NCBI GenBank assembly: GCA_010909725.1
Contig: JAACMV010000023.1
Coordinates: 868,001 to 932,000 of the forward strand
Direction of reading: 5' to 3'
Source of the DNA: Picochlorum sp. 'celeri'
Lineage: Eukaryota; Chlorophyta; Trebouxiophyceae
DNA length: 64,000 bases
The notes beneath the pieces were generated by a model. It was given only the letters and a program-made list of their open reading frames with translations. It was not told the origin of the DNA and searched no databases. Below are positions 63,640 to 64,000 of the stretch, one piece after another; positions within the stretch are counted from its first letter, which is position 1; each line of letters begins with the position of its first letter. Position numbers and translations under genes: made by a program.

Positions 63640-64000
63640 GTTTAATGGGATACAGTAGTATACACGTTGATGGCGCGGCGTATCTGCAGGAGGAATCTCT
63701 CAGTCTCAGGTGATATCACGTGACATTACGCGACATGAGGCCATTGCAGCCATGTCCATGTTCTGATAGTCTCTCTCCATCATCATCAGCAATGGGTCTC
63801 ATGGCTCCACAAGAGATTGGGAGGAGATTGGTCTCAATTCTTCTTTTTTGTAGGAAACATGGTGCTCTTCCAGCATGGCACTTGATGATGACTCCTTCAT
63901 CATCAGGATATGATCTGGACGCTATGCGCCCAGATTGAATACTAATTCAATAGTATAGTTCATAGGAGGTGGTAGTACACCGTCATTGACACGATGCATC
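63640..64000. other. Right edge, no supported gene
   Basis: About 360 bp to the window end. Open frames here are short and lack domain or composition evidence. A truncated gene beyond the edge is possible. Confidence 0.35.

Overview
This is a gene-dense stretch of nuclear DNA from a photosynthetic eukaryote. It holds about 38 protein-coding genes in 64 kb, on both strands, many interrupted by short spliceosomal introns (36 to about 265 nt). Donors are mostly GTRYGT (GTGCGT, GTACGT, GTATGT) and acceptors YAG. Plastid and green-lineage markers point to a unicellular green-lineage alga, possibly prasinophyte grade: a soluble acyl-ACP desaturase, plastid IspH, a SufE-BolA fusion, two three-helix LHC-like (ELIP-type) proteins, a DUF2301 membrane protein, bifunctional DHFR-TS, bacterial-type aspartate carbamoyltransferase, hydroxyproline arabinosyltransferase and an expansin-like protein. 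The species is not identified; the lineage is an inference from gene content.

Layout. 1-4 kb: a partial secreted protein, a GT95-type arabinosyltransferase and a GPI-anchor-like protein. 4-9.8 kb: two organellar gene-expression regulators side by side (RAP and mTERF), DGAT2 and a PP2C phosphatase. 10-11.2 kb: two small membrane proteins almost touching. 11.8-22.8 kb: a lineage-specific region with no recognised function. It has a 1391-residue protein built of about six ~97-residue modules plus helicase-associated-like domains, then three related genes (here A, B and C) inside an imperfect tandem segmental duplication. 23-32.4 kb: a BRWD/PHIP-type WD40-bromodomain protein, a TMF/golgin coiled-coil protein, a SET-domain protein and mitochondrial NFU1. 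32.9-46.3 kb: a secreted FN3-like protein, DUF2301 protein, cyclophilin H, DHFR-TS, a single-pass membrane protein, acyl-ACP desaturase, IspH and a multicopper oxidase. 46.6-54 kb: mitochondrial HSP60, TRAPPC6, ATCase, EMC10, an expansin-like protein and a zinc-finger/AT-hook protein. 54.3-63 kb: two LHC-like genes flanking a sulfotransferase, SufE-BolA, ketopantoate hydroxymethyltransferase, sphingolipid delta-4 desaturase and a TMEM45-type protein.

The genes do not form one pathway, but themes recur: Fe-S assembly (NFU1, SufE-BolA), plastid lipid and isoprenoid synthesis (acyl-ACP desaturase, IspH), storage and membrane lipids (DGAT2, sphingolipid desaturase), nucleotide synthesis (DHFR-TS, ATCase), secretory pathway (EMC10, TRAPPC6, TMF) and extracellular matrix (arabinosyltransferase, sulfotransferase, oxidase, expansin). 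Compaction is extreme in places: HSP60 and TRAPPC6 stop codons overlap, SET and TMF stops are 8 nt apart, and SufE-BolA to PanB leaves 39 nt.

The least explained part is 15.7-22.8 kb. There a duplicated unit carries gene C, whose body matches gene B and whose C-terminus matches gene A. Conserved blocks upstream of B and C look like unannotated coding exons, and clusters of hairpins lie between those blocks and the genes.
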